Of a DNA stretch of 54,694 nt, positions 51,884 to 54,694 are shown in pieces. The notes beneath the pieces were generated by a model. The model ran no database searches. It was given only the letters and a program-made list of their open reading frames with translations, and was not told the origin of the DNA. Each line of letters opens with the position of its first letter. The first letter of the stretch is position 1. The translations under genes were made by a program, and so were the position numbers. This DNA comes from Magnetococcales bacterium DC0425bin3 (GTDB lineage Bacteria > Pseudomonadota > Magnetococcia > Magnetococcales > DC0425bin3): NCBI GenBank assembly GCA_002753665.1, contig PEAP01000011.1, positions 1-54,694 of the forward strand, given 5' to 3'.

Positions 51884-54694
51884 ATGGCCGTAATTATCGA
51901 ACTGAGGGATACGACCCTGATTTTCAATGCCGGGGAGGGTCGGCGTGGGTTGGACCCCAACGATTTCCAGCGACTCCGTACCTGGGCCGAGAGCTATGCG
52001 GTCGCGGTCGATGCCAAACAGTCAGATGCTTTGTTGGTCATCGGCCATGAATTGCACGCCTGGCTGGATGCCGAGGGGTGGTTGAGCACGGCCCGACAGG
52101 TGGGTGGAACTCTGGAGGTGACTTTGCAGGTTGCCGCGGCCGCAACCGCCGATGCCCTGACGTTCCTGGATGTCCCCTGGGAGCTGCTGGCGGTGGACGG
52201 GGAATTTCTGGCCGCCGATTCTCTGGTGTTGTTCACCCTGGAACGACGCCTCGGCGCGCCTGCCGGGCAACCAGTGTCAGCGCGCCATTCCGACCTGGCC
52301 ATCGCCTTCATGGCCGCCGCGCCCGAGGGTGTGGAGCCGGAGCTGAATTACGAGGCCGAGGAAGTGGCCATTTACGCCGCCACGAGCAACTTGCAGGCGC
52401 ATCTGGTGGTGGAGGAGAGCGGCCATCTGCCCTGGCTGGTGGATCGGCTGCATGGCTGGTCCCAGCTGCCGGAAGTGCTGCATGTCTCATGTCATGGCGA
52501 GATCGACCGGAGGGGCATGCCCGGTCTGATGCTGGAGGACCCCCAGGGTCTGGGCGCCTGGGTGAGCACCACGGATTTCGTCAATGAACTGGGTGACTGG
52601 CGGCCGTCGTTGATGTTCGTGTCCGCCTGTCGCAGCGCCGAGCGGGCGCCGACGGTGTTTTCCCTGATCGCCGCTCTGACTCGCAGCGGGGTTGCCAATG
52701 TTCTGGGCTGGGATGGCAGCGTCTATGATCAGGATGCCACGCGCTTTGCCGAGGAACTCTACCGGCAGTTGGCGCGCCATGTCACCCCGGCCCGGGCCGT
52801 GGCCCTGGCGCGGCGGAAATTGCTGCGCGGTTGGTTCGAAGATCCCGACAGTGGCGGCAGTCATTGGCATCTGGCGCGGCTGCTGATCGGTCCCGGCGGT
52901 GGGCAGCCGCTGTGCCGGCAAGGTCTTGGTCCCCGTCCCAACCGGACACAGGCGGGCAACAGGGAATTCCTGGACAAGGAGCGGCCCCGGATCCCGGTGG
53001 CCTCCCGGGAGCAGTTCGTGGGTCGCAGGTGGGAGCTGCGCACGCTGCTGCGGGCCTTTGCCCCGAACGGCCGGCACTGGGGAGCCTTGATCCACGGCAT
53101 GGGCCGGCTGGGCAAGTCCAGCCTGGCCGCCCGGCTTGCCAACCGCCTGCCCGAGCATGCCGCGGTGGTGGTGTTCAAGGATTACGACCGAACGGCGATT
53201 TTTCAGGCCGTATACGCCAAGCTGCCCGCAGTGGCGGCTGACGTGCGCAAGGACTGGTTGTCGGAGGTTCAGGCCGAAGACGAGGGCCTCTACAATGTCT
53301 TGAAGAGGATCCTCCACGATCAGCCGCCTCTGCTGCTCATCATCGACGATCTGGAGCAGATTCTGGAGGAACCGGTTCCCGAGCAGCAGGGCACCCGGGT
53401 CAGGAGCGAATGGCGTGGCGCGTTGGCGGCGGTGCTGCGGGCGTTTCGGGATACCTGGGGCAACCGGTCCCGACTGTTGCTCACCAGCCGTTACCCCTTC
53501 ACCCTGCCGGCGCCGGACGGGCACGACCTGGCCGGGGATCTCTTGGAGGTGCCCCTGTCCCCGCTTTCCGAGGCTCAACGGATCAAGATGGCGCAGGCCG
53601 AGCTGCGGATCGCCGGGTCCAAACTGACGGATGGCGAAGACAAAAAGATACTGCTGGCCCGCATCCAGGAGGTGGCCCAGGGCAATCCGGGCCTGCAGTA
53701 TCTGCTGACCAAACCGTTGCTGGCGGGAGACGTCCCCACGGCGACCCAGGCCGTGGCGGAGGTGGCCGCCTGGCTGGCCGCGGGTCGGCAGCCCGAGGGG
53801 AAGGACGTCGCGGAATTCTTCAGCAAATTGACCCTGGATGTCTACCGTCGGGCCTTGACCGCGGACCAGGTGACAGCCTTCCGGGCTGCCACCCTGTTCG
53901 AGCTGCCCGCTCCGGAAGCGGCGGTGCGGGCGGCCGTGTCGGCAGCCGGAGTGGCCGTTCCCGAAGTCGCGGTGGCGCGTCTGGTGGGGCTGGGGTTGCT
54001 GGATTGGCATGCGTCCGCCGTGGAATCGCCGCATCTGCTGGCCAACCGGCTGGCGCGGCCGCTGTTCCCCCCTGCTTTGGACCGCACGGAGGTCGCGGCT
54101 CTGGCCCGGGCCGCTCTGGCGCCTTTGGTCAACACCTGGGCGGACGCCGAGGGCGACCTGCCTGCTTCGCCGCGTGGGCTGGAGGCGCACCGCCTGGCAG
54201 AGGCAGCGGATAATGACCTTGGCCTGCTGGCCCGTGCCGCATATGCGGCCGCTTCCTGGCATTTCAGGCGTAATCATGACGCCAATAGCGCGCTGCCTCT
54301 GGTGTTGCGGGCCGTGGAGAAGCTGGAGGCCGGCCAATTGGCCCCTTCGCCGCATTTGTTGCGGCTGGGGGCGGAATGCGCAAGGCGTCTGGGAGACATG
54401 GCAACAGCCGAGCGTCTGCTGCGGGCCGGGCTGGAGGCGACGGGTTCTCCGTCTCCGCCGTTGGCCATGCTGTGGTCGGAGTGGGCTGGGCTGTTGGCAC
54501 GCCGCGGGAAGCCAGATGATTCCCTGGAGTGGTTGGGCAAGGCCGAAGCGGTGTTTCGCGCCGCCGGCGACGTGCGCGAACGAGCGGTGACCCAGGGAAA
54601 AATCGCCGACATTCTGCAGGCGCGAGGGCAGTTGGATGAGGCGCTGCGCATCCGCGTTGAAGAACAATTGCCCGTCTACGAACGCCTGGAGGTC
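51884..54694 (+). CDS. CHAT protease-STAND ATPase protein with TPR-like repeats (C-terminus beyond window)
   Basis: At least 937 residues, running off the right edge in frame. Residues 1-330 form a CHAT caspase-like protease with catalytic His204 (VSCHGEID) and Cys249 (FVSACRSAE). A STAND-type ATPase follows: EQFVGRRWELRTLL, Walker A HGMGRLGKSSLAARL (Lys411), Walker B LLLIIDDLEQIL (Asp488-Asp489) and LLLTSRYPF. From about 780 come helical repeats (TAERLLRAG, SLEWLGKAEAVFRAAG, ALRIRVEEQL) like TPRs. Such proteins sense a ligand with the repeats and then activate the protease. Probable antiphage sensor-effector (inference). Confidence 0.88.
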   Translation, partial: MAVIIELRDTTLIFNAGEGRRGLDPNDFQRLRTWAESYAVAVDAKQSDALLVIGHELHAWLDAEGWLSTARQVGGTLEVTLQVAAAATADALTFLDVPWELLAVDGEFLAADSLVLFTLERRLGAPAGQPVSARHSDLAIAFMAAAPEGVEPELNYEAEEVAIYAATSNLQAHLVVEESGHLPWLVDRLHGWSQLPEVLHVSCHGEIDRRGMPGLMLEDPQGLGAWVSTTDFVNELGDWRPSLMFVSACRSAERAPTVFSLIAALTRSGVANVLGWDGSVYDQDATRFAEELYRQLARHVTPARAVALARRKLLRGWFEDPDSGGSHWHLARLLIGPGGGQPLCRQGLGPRPNRTQAGNREFLDKERPRIPVASREQFVGRRWELRTLLRAFAPNGRHWGALIHGMGRLGKSSLAARLANRLPEHAAVVVFKDYDRTAIFQAVYAKLPAVAADVRKDWLSEVQAEDEGLYNVLKRILHDQPPLLLIIDDLEQILEEPVPEQQGTRVRSEWRGALAAVLRAFRDTWGNRSRLLLTSRYPFTLPAPDGHDLAGDLLEVPLSPLSEAQRIKMAQAELRIAGSKLTDGEDKKILLARIQEVAQGNPGLQYLLTKPLLAGDVPTATQAVAEVAAWLAAGRQPEGKDVAEFFSKLTLDVYRRALTADQVTAFRAATLFELPAPEAAVRAAVSAAGVAVPEVAVARLVGLGLLDWHASAVESPHLLANRLARPLFPPALDRTEVAALARAALAPLVNTWADAEGDLPASPRGLEAHRLAEAADNDLGLLARAAYAAASWHFRRNHDANSALPLVLRAVEKLEAGQLAPSPHLLRLGAECARRLGDMATAERLLRAGLEATGSPSPPLAMLWSEWAGLLARRGKPDDSLEWLGKAEAVFRAAGDVRERAVTQGKIADILQARGQLDEALRIRVEEQLPVYERLEV

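Overview
The window is a GC-rich, densely packed chromosomal segment from a Gram-negative, probably proteobacterial, organism. Support for this comes from an outer-membrane-style lipoprotein, DsbA, a DegP/HtrA protease, a soluble lytic transglycosylase, a Tat-dependent TRAP-type binding protein, FtsY without a long acidic A domain, and a CheA-CheW-CheB-CheD cluster. GTG starts are common, and neighbouring genes often overlap by four bases (GTGA or ATGA). The gene set and the small palindromic repeats would suit a magnetotactic-coccus-like (Magnetococcales) genome, but that is an impression, not a demonstration. I see no rRNA, tRNA, CRISPR array or insertion sequence.

Layout. 1-1000: pgeF and the start of an unidentified gene. 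1156-4279: a ribosomal operon rpsF-priB-rpsR-DUF2232-rplI plus an FmdB-type zinc ribbon, closed by hairpins. 4353-9445: a lipoprotein, a cytidylate-kinase-like protein, two CNNM/CorC-type membrane proteins and a polyphosphate kinase 2. 9596-16250: a GatZ-like aldolase-subunit homologue, a KdsC-like phosphatase, a B12-binding radical SAM enzyme, a large polytopic membrane protein and two related small membrane proteins. 16478-20243: a CHAD protein, EtfAB, DsbA and OsmC. 20404-26005: a DHH phosphoesterase, LipA, LipB, a Nudix hydrolase, HtrA and the binding protein. 26018-31920 (minus strand): ApaH, a CYTH protein, a guanylate-kinase-like protein with an odd P-loop, a CBS protein, RimI, TsaB and a DinG-like helicase. 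32074-33787: QueD, QueE and ThiE. 34159-39854: chemotaxis genes STAS-CheY-CheA-CheW-CheB-CheD without CheR. 39871-46644: Slt, FtsY, a periplasmic thioredoxin-fold protein, a family 2 glycosyltransferase, a radical-SAM-like protein and an ErpA-type protein with a clear promoter and terminator. 46819-49305: Lon.

The right end (49439-54694) differs in character and looks like a defence island. A two-gene ATPase plus DUF4435/TOPRIM pair resembles the PARIS (AriA-AriB) anti-phage system, but its ATPase gene has an in-frame TAG and no recognisable P-loop. Divergent from it is a large CHAT protease-STAND ATPase-TPR-like protein that runs off the window.

A second theme is a dispersed GC-rich palindromic element, seen seven times (five good copies, two degenerate). 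It lies in 5' leaders, between genes, and once in frame inside tsaB, where it adds about 24 codons to an otherwise normal essential gene, much like the Rickettsia palindromic elements. A third theme is polyphosphate and nucleotide metabolism: PPK2, CHAD, CYTH, ApaH, Nudix and kinase-like genes all occur within about 25 kb.
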